Shown here: in pieces, positions 17,008-25,184 of the stretch
Layout of the letters: every line of letters begins with the position of its first letter
How positions within the stretch are numbered: the first letter of the stretch is position 1
Assembly: GCA_965203615.1 (NCBI GenBank)
Contig: OZ241900.1
Span: 3,720,001-3,784,000, forward strand
Length of the DNA: 64,000 nucleotides
Source: VXNE01 sp965203615
Lineage (GTDB): Bacteria > Pseudomonadota > Gammaproteobacteria > Pseudomonadales > Azotimanducaceae
Direction of reading: 5' to 3'
The notes under the pieces: model-generated
Databases searched by the model: none
Told to the model about the DNA's origin: nothing
Seen by the model: only the letters and a program-made list of their open reading frames with translations
Translations under genes and position numbers: made by a program

Positions 17008-17298
17008 TCACGGCGATGATCCGCCAGAGAGTTCGCGCTCGATAAGTTCACCCCGCGTCGCTTCCACGACCGAAACGTCGAACTGGCTCTGGAGGTTCAT
17101 CCAGAACTGGGCACCCGTGCCGAAGTAGCGACCGAGGCGGACCGCGGACTCGGCGGTGATGGCCCGATCGCCACGCAAGATTGCCGTGATCCGGTTGGGA
17201 GGTACCCGGATGGCGAGTGCGAGCTGGTTGGCGCTCATGCCGCGCTCCTCGAGTTCCGCGCGCAAAGCATGACCGGGATGGGTTCTGATGCGTGCCAT
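17008..17298 (-). CDS. higA: HigA-type antitoxin
   Basis: This 96-residue protein starts at ATG 17298 with GGGAG upstream. MARIRTHPGHALRAELEERG and the helix-turn-helix SANQLALAIRVPPNRITAIL are the standard start of VapI/HigA antitoxins. RAITAESAVRLGRYFGT and FWMNLQSQFD follow, as in most family members. It neutralises HigB and represses the pair. It follows higB by 16 bp in the usual toxin-first order of this family. Confidence 0.92.
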   Translation of the reverse strand: MARIRTHPGHALRAELEERGMSANQLALAIRVPPNRITAILRGDRAITAESAVRLGRYFGTGAQFWMNLQSQFDVSVVEATRGELIERELSGGSSP

Positions 17299-17314
17299 GG
17301 CGATCTCCCGTTTG

Positions 17315-17602
17315 TCAGCCTGTGTGGTAGTCCTCGACCGCGACATCGTATGCGGCCCCATCCCGAAATCGGAACGTGACACGCCAGCGTGCGTTCACGG
17401 TCATCGCCCACTTGCCACGTCTCGACCCCTTGAGCGGATGAAGCCGCGCCGCCTGTAAAGCGTGTAGTGGCGTGAGAGCCTCGGCCGCATCCAGTGCATC
17501 AAGCAGCATGAGCGCTCGGTCGTAGTCGAGTCCCCGAAATCCGCGCCGTCGACCATGGTCGAACAGCCGTCGCGACGCCGAATCGGCGAAGGAACGAATC
17601 AC
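17315..17602 (-). CDS. higB: HigB-type RelE-fold mRNA interferase
   Basis: This 95-residue toxin contains MIRSFADSASRRLFDHGRR, HPLKGSRRGKWAMTVNARWR and VTFRFRDGAAYDVAVEDYH, which match the HigB/RelE ribosome-dependent endoribonuclease family from end to end. Basic residues in the central strand and the final YH segment are present, so it looks intact. It is the first gene of a two-gene unit with higA on the minus strand, probably repressed by HigA at a promoter within the adjacent repeat-rich gap. Confidence 0.92.
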   Translation of the reverse strand: MIRSFADSASRRLFDHGRRRGFRGLDYDRALMLLDALDAAEALTPLHALQAARLHPLKGSRRGKWAMTVNARWRVTFRFRDGAAYDVAVEDYHTG

Positions 17603-17799
17603 GCCGGTATCGTAGGATGTTGTGTGTAGTACGTCAAACGTCCTAACCTCTTTGTCGTTGGAGACACCTCGGTAGGCGCGATGCTGGGCCGAGTCTCTTC
17701 ATGTTGTCGCGGTAGTAGATCACTACGTAGTGTCGGAGAACCCGGCAAGGCCAACAACAGGCCGTCTCTGAAAGCAACGTAAGCCAAGGCCCACTCAAC

Positions 17800-18025
17800 A
17801 TTCGGAGGGACACGCACATGCCCGTTGGGACACGCATTCGCATCCGCCGCATCCGGAATGGGACACGCATCCGGAATGGGACACGCATCCATCCGCAATG
17901 GGACACGCATGTTCGGAGGGACACGCATCCGCAATGGGACACGCATGTTCGGAGGGACACATCCGGAGTGGGACACGCATCCGGAATGGGACACGCATCC
18001 GCGCATCCGAATTGGGACACGTATA
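17800..18025. repeat. short-repeat array 1 (GGGACACGCATCC type)
   Basis: About eleven copies of GGGACACGCAT occur, many followed by CCGGAAT or GTTCGGA, with spacing mainly 18-22 bases. Two flavours alternate: ATCCGGAAT-GGGACACGC and TTCGGA-GGGACACGC. There is no unique spacer of CRISPR length and no cas gene. The whole 17603-18182 gap holds no credible gene. The core is the reverse complement of the one in the array at about 22.9-23.4 kb. Confidence 0.75.
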
Positions 18026-18182
18026 GGTCGGTCAATAGGCTGCCCACAAGAAGCGGTCAGGCGACCAAGCATGGGATCGCGTTCGTCCGATGCCGTCCGA
18101 CGCAATGGAACAGAGAGTTTTGCTGGATCCGTCTCTCAAGCCGCTGCGAGCGATCGCGCGTGAAGCGACGGATTGTGGGGAG

Positions 18183-19886
18183 TTAGCCGATCAATCCCTC
18201 GGCGCGAAGCTCGGCGATCGCCTCCTCCCGAAGGCGGCGCTTGAAGATCTTCTCGGATGCCGTTCTGGGCAGACGCTCGTCGCGCAGCCAGATGTGCTCG
18301 GGAATCTTGAATTGCGCGAGGTGCTCTCCCGCGTAGCGTTGCAGTGCCTCGACGCCGAGTTCGGTTCCGGAATGCGGCAGGACGACTGCCGCCACGGCCT
18401 CGCCGAGACGCCTGTCGGGAACGCCGAAAACGGCGCATTCAGCGACGCCGGGATGTTGATACAGGACCGCCTCGACCTCCTGGCAGCCGATGTTCTCGCC
18501 GCCACGGAGGATCATGTCCTTCGCCCGGTCCGTGATAAAGACGAAGTCGTCCTCGTCCATGTGCCCGATATCGCCGGTGTGCACCCATCCGTCCACCAGC
18601 GTCTGCGCTGTCTCCTCGGGCTTGTTCCAGTAGCACTTGAAGTTCATCGCGCCCCAGATGCACAACTCGCCGGATTCGCCGCGCTCGACCTCGTCGCCGT
18701 TCTCGTCGACGACCTTGATCCTGACCAGGGGAGGCGGCGCCCGGCCGCAGCTCGTGGGGCGTTCGCTCAAAGCCGGTCCGGTGATGCCGGTGGCGAGTCC
18801 CTGGGTCTCCGTCATGCCCCAGCCGGTGCCGGCGGCACCTGATCCGATCTTTTCGTTGATGCGCCGCGACTGTTCCGGGGCCATCGGCGCGCCGCCGCCC
18901 CCGGCCATCTGGAGACTCGACAGGTCGAACCTTGAGTAGTTTGGAGATTGGACGAGTTCCCACGCCATGATGGGGACGCCGTTGAAGGTCGTGATGCGTT
19001 CGGTCTCGATGATGCGGAGAGCCTCTTCCGGATCCCACCGGTACATGGCGACCACCTTGCGTCCGTATCGGAACGACTGCAGGAGCTGGACCACGACGCC
19101 GGAGACGTGAAACAGGGGCACTGAAAGGATGGTCGCGGGAGGGTAGGGCGGGAACGCCAGCCGTCCGGCGAGTTCTGGCGACAGGCGGCGGGCGATGGCG
19201 CCGGCGGACTCCCAGCCGAGCAGCGCCTGGATGATGGACCGGTGAATGGAAAGGACGCCTTTCGGGTGTGCCGTGGAGCCTGACGTATAGAGGATCATCG
19301 CGTCGTCGTCGCCGTCGAGTTCCACTTCGGGCATCGTGCGCGAAGCGCCGGCGATGAACGTCTCCCAGGTGCGCCACCCCTGCCCCTGGCAACGGACGGT
19401 GACGAGGTCGATGCCGAGCCGTTCGGCGTGGCCGCCGATCCGCTCGAGGCGCTCGCGGTCGACGAACAGCACGGTCAGGCCGCTGTCCTCGATGCCGTAG
19501 ACTATTTCCTCGGCCGTCCACCAGGCGTTGATCGCGACGGCGATCGCGCCGATGGACGTGATGCCCATGTAGGCGAACGCCCACTCCGGATAGTTGCGCA
19601 ACGCGATGCCCACGCGGTCGCCGGGCCTGATCCCTTCCGCCAGCAATCGGTTGGCGCACTTCGCCGCTAACTCCCAGGCTTCCTGGAAACCGTAGCGTTC
19701 CTCCCGGTAGACGAGGAAATCCCGGTCGGCATGCTTGAGGCCTTGGGCATAGAGATCGCGCAGGTGTTCCGGCGCGTTGACGAAAACCGTGTAGTCGACG
19801 CCGTTGATGCGCCGCATAGTTGTCTCGAACGGTTGGCCGGGCGCTGTGACCGCACGCACTGCGGCGCTGATTTGTGCCTTGTTCAT
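18183..19886 (-). CDS. AMP-dependent acyl-CoA synthetase/ligase
   Basis: This 567-residue adenylate-forming enzyme activates a carboxylic acid with ATP and transfers it to CoA. The phosphate loop appears as ILYTSGSTAHPKGVL (about residue 190-205). GWGMTETQG is the A5 motif, and WVHTGDIGHMDEDDFVFITDR and KDMILRGGENI are A7-A8. The C-terminal lysine motif is RTASEKIFKRRL. Length and order are those of medium/long-chain fatty acyl-CoA ligases, but the chain length preferred is not readable. The gene is flanked by the repeat array on its 3' side and is divergent from a sulfotransferase. Confidence 0.88.
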   Translation of the reverse strand: MNKAQISAAVRAVTAPGQPFETTMRRINGVDYTVFVNAPEHLRDLYAQGLKHADRDFLVYREERYGFQEAWELAAKCANRLLAEGIRPGDRVGIALRNYPEWAFAYMGITSIGAIAVAINAWWTAEEIVYGIEDSGLTVLFVDRERLERIGGHAERLGIDLVTVRCQGQGWRTWETFIAGASRTMPEVELDGDDDAMILYTSGSTAHPKGVLSIHRSIIQALLGWESAGAIARRLSPELAGRLAFPPYPPATILSVPLFHVSGVVVQLLQSFRYGRKVVAMYRWDPEEALRIIETERITTFNGVPIMAWELVQSPNYSRFDLSSLQMAGGGGAPMAPEQSRRINEKIGSGAAGTGWGMTETQGLATGITGPALSERPTSCGRAPPPLVRIKVVDENGDEVERGESGELCIWGAMNFKCYWNKPEETAQTLVDGWVHTGDIGHMDEDDFVFITDRAKDMILRGGENIGCQEVEAVLYQHPGVAECAVFGVPDRRLGEAVAAVVLPHSGTELGVEALQRYAGEHLAQFKIPEHIWLRDERLPRTASEKIFKRRLREEAIAELRAEGLIG

Positions 19887-20002
19887 TGTCGCCCGTCGGC
19901 CTCTCTGCGTCTTTTGCGGTTGGATGCGCGCCGCTCACAAGGACGCGGATCGGGAAATTCTGGCAAAGAAGGCGCGGTGCTACAATTTTGCGTTCCTGAC
20001 CA

Positions 20003-20626
20003 ATGCCAGTCCGGATTGCCGGAGAGGGTTTGAAGACCGAGAAGCCAAAGGTCTTTTGCGTCGGCTTCCACAAGACCGGAACGAAGTCACTCGCCCGAGC
20101 GCTCGAGATCCTCGGATACCGCGTGACGGGGCCGAACGGCGCCCGCGAGCCCCGGATAGCCGAGCGCGCCTTGCCGATGGCGCTGGACATCGCCCAGCGG
20201 TTCGATGCGTTCAACGACAATCCGTGGCCTGTCCTGTTCCGGGAGCTGGACGCGGCGTTTGCGGGCAGCCGGTTCATCCTGACCGTGCGTCCCCCGGATA
20301 GCTGGGTGGCCAGCGTGGTTGGTCACTTCGGCGACGAGCCCACACCGATGCGCGAGTGGATCTATGGCGAGGGGAGGGGGGCGCCGCGGGGCAACGAGCG
20401 CGCCTACGTCGACCGCTTTCGCCGGCACAACGCGGATGTCGTCTCGTACTTCGCGGGTCGCGATTGCCTTCTCACCATGGACATCACCGCCGGCGACGGT
20501 TGGGAGACGCTATGCGGCTTCCTTGCGCTGCCCGTTCCAGACCGGCCTTTCCCGCACGTCAATGCCACGGCTGGCGGCGATCTGAACCGGACCGATCCTG
20601 CCCGACACGCTGGCGACGGACCGTGA
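20003..20626 (+). CDS. sulfotransferase family protein
   Basis: This 207-residue protein opens with KVFCVGFHKTGTKSLARAL at residues 17-35, the 5'-phosphosulfate-binding loop of PAPS-dependent sulfotransferases. FILTVRPPDSWVASV near residue 92-106 fits the 3'-phosphate-binding strand and serine. It ends after a short C-terminal region and is about the size of bacterial Sulfotransfer_4-like members. The acceptor is unknown. TACAAT at about 19981 upstream may be its -10. It diverges from the acyl-CoA ligase gene. Confidence 0.78.
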   Translation: MPVRIAGEGLKTEKPKVFCVGFHKTGTKSLARALEILGYRVTGPNGAREPRIAERALPMALDIAQRFDAFNDNPWPVLFRELDAAFAGSRFILTVRPPDSWVASVVGHFGDEPTPMREWIYGEGRGAPRGNERAYVDRFRRHNADVVSYFAGRDCLLTMDITAGDGWETLCGFLALPVPDRPFPHVNATAGGDLNRTDPARHAGDGP

Positions 20627-20772
20627 GCGAACGAGACGTACGCACGAGCCGAAGACATTCTCGGGTTTTGGTTCGCGGGATGCTGACGGCGATGGCCGCC
20701 GCTGCGATGGCAGGAGTGGGGGTTCGCTGAACTAGTGGCTGATCGAACCGCCGTCAGGCGTATTCGATATGA

Positions 20773-21006
20773 GCGCCCCACAGCCGCAGCCTTCGGCTTC
20801 GTCTGTGGCCCGGCCCCGCTCGTCGACCATGGAAGTGCCCCACAGCCGCAGCCTTTGGCTTCGTCTGTGGCCCGCCCCGCTCGTCGACCATGGAACAATC
20901 GTGCCGTGTCGCTGGCGCTCCCCGGACACGTTTGTTCCATGGAAGTGCCCCACAGCCGCAGCCTTCGGCTTCGTCTGTGGCCCGGCCCCGCTCGTCGACC
21001 ATGGAA
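20773..21006. repeat. three copies of a 62-bp hairpin repeat
   Basis: Copies at 20773-20834, 20835-20895 and 20945-21006 share GCCCCACAGCCGCAGCC, TTCGGCTTCGTCTGTGG and GCTCGTCGACCATGGAA. Each contains an imperfect hairpin with CCACAG/CTGTGG ends. The first two are adjacent; the third follows 49 bp that is framed by CCATGGAACAA and its inverse TTGTTCCATGG. This looks like a small non-coding mobile or REP-like repeat. Long open frames on both strands here are by-products of composition. Confidence 0.7.
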
Positions 21007-21031
21007 GGCTGGCGCAGATGCAGATATTGGC

Positions 21032-21301
21032 TCAGTCGCGCCGCTCAAACACTTGGTCGAGCGTTTCGGCGTCGAGGACGTTTTCGGCCCATGTCTCGAG
21101 CTCGGTGGTGGACGCATGCCGTAGCCTCTCGGCGACCTGGGTCGGCAGAATCCCGAACCGCCGTTGCAGCAGTCGTTCCAGGACCGTTCGCTCCCCTTGG
21201 ACGAGTCCTTGCTGCTCCCCCTCGACGCGTCCTTGCCGCACGCCTTCGACGCGCCCTTGCCGCACGCCCTCGTCCCGGGCCCGCTGGATGACTCCTGCCA
21301 T
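21032..21301 (-). pseudogene. 3' fragment of Rpn-like nuclease gene (copy A)
   Basis: An 89-residue frame matches the C-terminal tail of the complete gene at 21734-22684: MAGVIQRARDEG, RQGRVEGV-type octapeptides, then VLERLLQRRFGILPTQVAERLRHAS and LETWAENVLDAETLDQVF. The nuclease part is absent. It is the outermost of three tandem copies of the gene's 3' end. Confidence 0.7.
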
Positions 21302-22070
21302 GCGGTTGCTCTCCTCGGGATATCGTTGCTGATAGAGCCGGAACTCATTGTCCGTGAGGCCGGCGTGGATGTGGAGTCAGACGCGCGGTTCAAACACTTG
21401 GTCGAGCGTTTCGGCGTCGAGGACGTTCTCGGCCCATGTCTCGAGCTCGGTGGTGGACGCATGCCGTAGCCTCTCGGCGACCTGGGTCGGCAGAATCCCG
21501 AACCGCCGTTGCAGCAGTCGTTCCAGCCCTTGGACGAGTCCTTGCCGCACGCCCTCGACGCGCCCTTGCCGCACGCCTTCGACGCGCCCTTGCCGCACGC
21601 CCTCGACGCGCCCTTGCCGCACGCCCTCGTCCCGGGCCCGCTGGATGACTCCTGCCATGGTGTTGCTCTCCTCGGGATATCGTTGCTGATAGAGCCGGAA
21701 CTCATTGTCCGTGAGGCCGGCGTGGATGTGGAGTCAGACGCGCGGTTCAAACACTTGGTCGAGCGTTTCGGCGTCGAGGACGTTCTCGGCCCATGTCTCG
21801 AGCTCTGCGGTGGACGCATGCCGTAGCCTCTCGGCGACGTGAGTTGGCAGCAGTCCGAACCGCCGCCGCAGTTGTCGTTCCAGGACCGTTCGCTCCCCTT
21901 GGACGAGTCCTTGCTGCTCCCCCTCGACGCGTCCTTGCCGCACGCCTTCGACGCGCCCTTGCCGCATGCCCTCGTCCCGGGCCCGCTGGATGACTCCTGC
22001 CATGGTGTTGCTCTCCTCGGGATATCGTTGCTCGTAGAGCCGGAACTCATTGTCCGTGAGGCCGGCATAG
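21047..22070. repeat. tandem repeats of the Rpn-like 3' region (345 and 357 bp periods)
   Basis: The string AAACACTTGGTCGAGCG occurs at 21047, 21392 and 21749, giving periods of 345 and 357 bp. Each unit spans from the gene's stop region back to just beyond the MAGVIQRARDEG codons. The difference in period reflects the number of RQGRVEG octapeptide codons and an insertion of VQGERTV. Confidence 0.7.
21377..21658 (-). pseudogene. 3' fragment of Rpn-like nuclease gene (copy B)
   Basis: A 93-residue frame is a second copy of the C-terminal tail. It has four successive VRQGRVEG octapeptides, more than copies A and C, and lacks the QGERTV segment. Tail residues QRRFGILPTQVAERLRHAS and DAETLDQVFEPRV are intact. 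It has no nuclease domain. Confidence 0.7.
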
Positions 22071-22684
22071 ATGTCGATGAATTCCAGATACTTTGCCCGC
22101 TTGTCGCCGTCCTGCTCCAGGGCGAGCAGGCCTTGAACCGCCTGTGCGTATACCTCGACCTTGCGGTGATCGGGACTTTGCATGTTCGGCAGGTTGATCC
22201 TGGCTACCACGTTGCTGCTTGCTTGCCAGCGCTCCGAGGGTATCTCCTTGAGCTTGCATGCCACGTAATCGAATGTCAGGTAGGGACATTGCTCGGTGCC
22301 CAAGACCAGCCTCGTCGGAGCTGCACCGGCGTGCCGGAGGAAGATCGCCACCGGAACCACGCGGTCCGTCTCGAACAGTTGGGCGAGATCCAGGCAGTAA
22401 TGCGCCAGCCGGTGCAACGAGAATCGTCGCCAGTTCGACTCTTCTTCCAGCGCAAACAGGATCGCTTCGCGGCGGCCGTCGGCCCACTCCACGAGCAGTG
22501 GCACATCGAGTTCACGATAGCGAGTGCCCAGGCGCTCCTGCAACTGCTCCTGTCGCGCAGGGATGATCCGGACCTCGTCATCGGGCAACGGTGCCTCGTC
22601 AGCAGCGAAAAACGCCAGCGCATCGCGCGGATAGTCGAGGATCAGGTTCTTGAAGTTCTGGTCGTGGTTGACCCCGTTCGCCAT
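21734..22684 (-). CDS. Rpn-family PD-(D/E)XK recombination-promoting nuclease/putative transposase
   Basis: The ATG at 22684 gives 316 residues. MANGVNHDQNFKNLILDYPRD starts the Rpn/transposase-associated nuclease fold. ELDVPLLVEWADGRREAILFALEEE carries the D...ExE/K-like active-site strand. FSLHRLAHYCLDLAQLF and VEVYAQAVQGLLALE follow. Residues about 230-316 form a variable tail of RQGRVEG octapeptides then a helical end similar to DUF4351. Rpn proteins are Ca/Mg-dependent endonucleases that raise recombination or act in defense. Two extra copies of the tail lie immediately downstream. The long open frame upstream of 22684 is not part of the gene. Confidence 0.82.
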   Translation of the reverse strand: MANGVNHDQNFKNLILDYPRDALAFFAADEAPLPDDEVRIIPARQEQLQERLGTRYRELDVPLLVEWADGRREAILFALEEESNWRRFSLHRLAHYCLDLAQLFETDRVVPVAIFLRHAGAAPTRLVLGTEQCPYLTFDYVACKLKEIPSERWQASSNVVARINLPNMQSPDHRKVEVYAQAVQGLLALEQDGDKRAKYLEFIDIYAGLTDNEFRLYEQRYPEESNTMAGVIQRARDEGMRQGRVEGVRQGRVEGEQQGLVQGERTVLERQLRRRFGLLPTHVAERLRHASTAELETWAENVLDAETLDQVFEPRV

Positions 22685-22799
22685 GCCATGTGCCGGATGT
22701 TCCTCCTGCTGCAGGATGGGGCACCTCGTGATGGAAACGCCATAGGAAATCGCTGAAAACTGGGTGCGTAATCGCCTCGGGATTCGGGGCACCCATGAG

Positions 22800-23427
22800 T
22801 TTGGGACACGCACACTGATGGAATTGGGACAGCCATACCGAACTGCCTGCCCAAGGCCGTCCACCTGGATCGGTGTAGATGCCGGGAGGCAGCCATGCGC
22901 GGGTGTCCCGGATGTGAGGGGACCCAGCCCAACGACAAGGATGGTGTCCCGAAGAGCGGAGCTGCCCAACCCAGAGCGTCGTCCTGTCGGAGATGGATCT
23001 CCTCAACGATCTGGACATGCGTGTCCCGCAGAGATGTGTCCCGCAGAGATGCGCATGCGTGTCCCGCAGTCGGAGGTGCGTGTCCTTGACGTCCTGTGTC
23101 CTTGACGTCCTGGGAGGTGCGTGTCCTTGACGTCCTGAACATGCGTGTCCTTGACGTCCTGAACATGCGTGTCCCCAAATCCCTTGTCCCAAAGAAGATG
23201 CGTGTCCCAAAGAGATGCGTGTCCCGAAGAGATGCGTGTCCCGAAGAGATGCGTGTCCCAAAGAGATGCGTGTCCCAAAGAAGATGTCTGTCCCAAAGAA
23301 GATGCGTGTCCCGAAGAGATGCGTGTCCCAAAGAGATGCGTGTCCCCAAAATCCTCGTGTCCCGAAGAGGTGCGTGTCCCAAAGAGATGCGTGTCCCAAA
23401 GAAGATGCGTGTCCCCAAAATCCTGTA
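22800..23427. repeat. short-repeat array 2 (GATGCGTGTCCC type)
   Basis: More than twenty GTGTCC cores occur, densest between 23025 and 23427. The main unit is 17 bp, GATGCGTGTCCCAAAGA or with CCGAAGA; variants end in TTGACGTCCT or CCCAAAATCC. The far left has two units in the opposite sense (GGGACACGC at 22804, GGGACAGCC at 22828). Because the period is 17, all frames stay open and rotate through RVPKRCVS-like peptides, which creates spurious long ORFs on both strands. No gene is credible between 22685 and 23486. Confidence 0.8.
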
Positions 23428-23445
23428 TGCCTATACATAAGCAGC

Positions 23446-23451
23446 TATAAT
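23446..23451 (+). promoter_or_regulatory. -10 box upstream of the FAN1-like gene
   Basis: A consensus TATAAT lies 36 bp before the TTG start at 23487 and just past the repeat array. The -35 region, within the last repeat, is not obvious. Confidence 0.35.
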
Positions 23452-23486
23452 GCAGCTCGCTTTCTTGCCAGACACGGCGCGCGCCA

Positions 23487-25184
23487 TTGCCCGAACTCAA
23501 CGCTGGTCAACCGCCCCCGGATCACTACTACGCTGACAACCTGGTCGCGTTGATCGAGGGAGTGCGGCAGCAGTACGGGGACATGCTGACTCCCGGGGAG
23601 TCCGAGTTCGGCGAGGGTGTCATCGCGTTGCCGGCGGAGGCGCAACGTTTGCTGGCCCGGCTGATTTCGCGCAAGGGTCCGCTCGTCCGGGTCGACTCGC
23701 TGGAGTTTCGGGAAATCGTCGACATCAAGGCCGCAATGGAGCGCCTGATCGGGCACGGGTTCGTGTCCTGGTGTCCCGAGGCGCCGGCGGCGGACCTGGC
23801 CCGGCTACTCACCCGCGCGGAGTTGGCGCAGTGCTTCGGCGATCTCCTGGCCGGGAGCGTTGCGCCTGAAGCCTCGACCGCGAACGGGGCAAGTTCGGAT
23901 GTTCCGTCTGCCGAGTCCGAGTCCCACCCCGGCGCGCGGCCCAAACAGCCAATCTCCCGCAAGCGCGACTACCTGGAGTGGATCGAGGACAACCTCGCGG
24001 ACGCCGAGGTGCATCGACGCATCGAGCCGTGTTGCCCCTGGGTCGCCCTCGACATCGGCGAACGCCTCGAACTGTACCGGCTGCTCTTCTTCGGCGACCG
24101 GCGGCGCGACCTGTCGACGTTCGTCCTGCGCGACCTCGGCCTCGCACGCTACCCGGAATACGAACTTGCGCGGGAACGGCGCCTGTTCGCCGACCGGGCA
24201 GCGCTCGACGCCTATGTCGCGCTGATTGGCATCGGCGACTACGTGGATGAACAAGGCCCAAGGCCAGGCGCCGATGCCGCCATACCCGCGCTCGAGGCAC
24301 TCTGGCGGCCGTTCGAGAACCGCCTCTTCGAGCGACGCCGCAGCCGCATACTCAACCGGCTTGGCCGAGGCCTCGAACGCGTCGGCGAGTTCGACGCGGC
24401 GCTCGGCTGTTACGCGCGGTCCAGCATGGCACCGGCGCGGGAGCGCAGGACGCGCATCCTGAAGCGTCTCGGGGACCTGGACGGCGTGGAGCGCCTCCGC
24501 CGGAGGATGCGCGAACGCCCGGTCTGCCCGCAGGAGGCGGATTTCGCCCGGCGCTTCGGAACGCGGCGGCGCAGGGCGTGGCCCGAAGAGACCGTCATCC
24601 TCGACGTGCCGGACATCGACGGCGTCGAGAGGGCCGCGGCCTCGATGCTCACGGCGGAAGAGGGCCGCGCGTGGCACCTGGAGAACGCGCTGCCCATGGG
24701 CCTCTTCGGCCTCGCTTACTGGAACTGGATGTTCGCGCCCGTGGAAGGCATGTTCGTGAACGCGTTCCAGACCGCCCCCATCGACCTCTTCTGGCCCGAC
24801 TTCCTCGAAGCCCGGCGTGACCTGTGCCCGGACCCGCTCGCGGCGGACGACGGGACCCTGCGCGCCGCGATGCTCGACGCGTGCCGCATGCATCGGGGAG
24901 TGGCCAACCGGCTGGTCGACTGGCGCGTCTTCGACGAGGACACGCTCGGCCGATTGCTCGAGGGCCTGGGGATGGCCGCGGTGCGGAAACTGCTCGGCTT
25001 CGTGTCGGCGGATCTCGACAACGCGCGGCGCGGGTTCCCGGACCTGACCGTGGTCTACGGTCCCGGCCGATTCGAGTTCGTCGAGGTGAAAGGTCCGAAC
25101 GATCGGCTGCGGGACGATCAGTACCTGTGGATCGGCCGCCTGCGCGCGTCGGGTCTGCCGGTGCGGGTCGCGCGATGCAGATGA
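23487..25184 (+). CDS. FAN1-like VRR-NUC structure-specific nuclease
   Basis: This 565-residue protein (TTG start; next in-frame ATG at 23583 would trim 32 residues) has an N-terminal winged-helix-like part, a central helical/TPR-like region, and a C-terminal VRR-NUC domain. GFPDLTVVY (about 514-523) and FVEVKGPNDRLRDDQYLW (about 531-548) give the D, ExK and Q of the PD-(D/E)XK active site. It matches bacterial homologs of FAN1, a 5' flap nuclease used in interstrand crosslink repair. Its stop lies inside the start of the next gene, a Rad3-type helicase, so the two are translationally coupled and probably work together. Confidence 0.88.
   Translation: MPELNAGQPPPDHYYADNLVALIEGVRQQYGDMLTPGESEFGEGVIALPAEAQRLLARLISRKGPLVRVDSLEFREIVDIKAAMERLIGHGFVSWCPEAPAADLARLLTRAELAQCFGDLLAGSVAPEASTANGASSDVPSAESESHPGARPKQPISRKRDYLEWIEDNLADAEVHRRIEPCCPWVALDIGERLELYRLLFFGDRRRDLSTFVLRDLGLARYPEYELARERRLFADRAALDAYVALIGIGDYVDEQGPRPGADAAIPALEALWRPFENRLFERRRSRILNRLGRGLERVGEFDAALGCYARSSMAPARERRTRILKRLGDLDGVERLRRRMRERPVCPQEADFARRFGTRRRRAWPEETVILDVPDIDGVERAAASMLTAEEGRAWHLENALPMGLFGLAYWNWMFAPVEGMFVNAFQTAPIDLFWPDFLEARRDLCPDPLAADDGTLRAAMLDACRMHRGVANRLVDWRVFDEDTLGRLLEGLGMAAVRKLLGFVSADLDNARRGFPDLTVVYGPGRFEFVEVKGPNDRLRDDQYLWIGRLRASGLPVRVARCR

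Noticed and set aside
17643..18186. Overlapping open frames in both strands of array 1
   Set aside because: Composition artefacts of the GGGACACGC repeats; codon pattern unlike the neighbours.
20404..22068. A 554-codon minus-strand frame rich in Ser, Arg and Gly
   Set aside because: It crosses the sulfotransferase antisense, the hairpin repeats and the Rpn gene in the wrong frame; a shadow of real features.
22685..22969. Upstream extension of the Rpn-like gene
   Set aside because: The family N-terminus begins at MANGVNHDQNF (22684); the extension lies in repeat-type sequence.
22800..23427. CRISPR array
   Set aside because: Repeat cores are only about 11-17 bp, units are directly abutting or 17 bp apart, there are no unique 30-bp spacers and no cas genes.
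23096..23440. Long open frames encoding RVPKRCVS-type repeats on both strands
   Set aside because: They result from a 17-bp repeat that keeps all frames open; no start signals or family resemblance.
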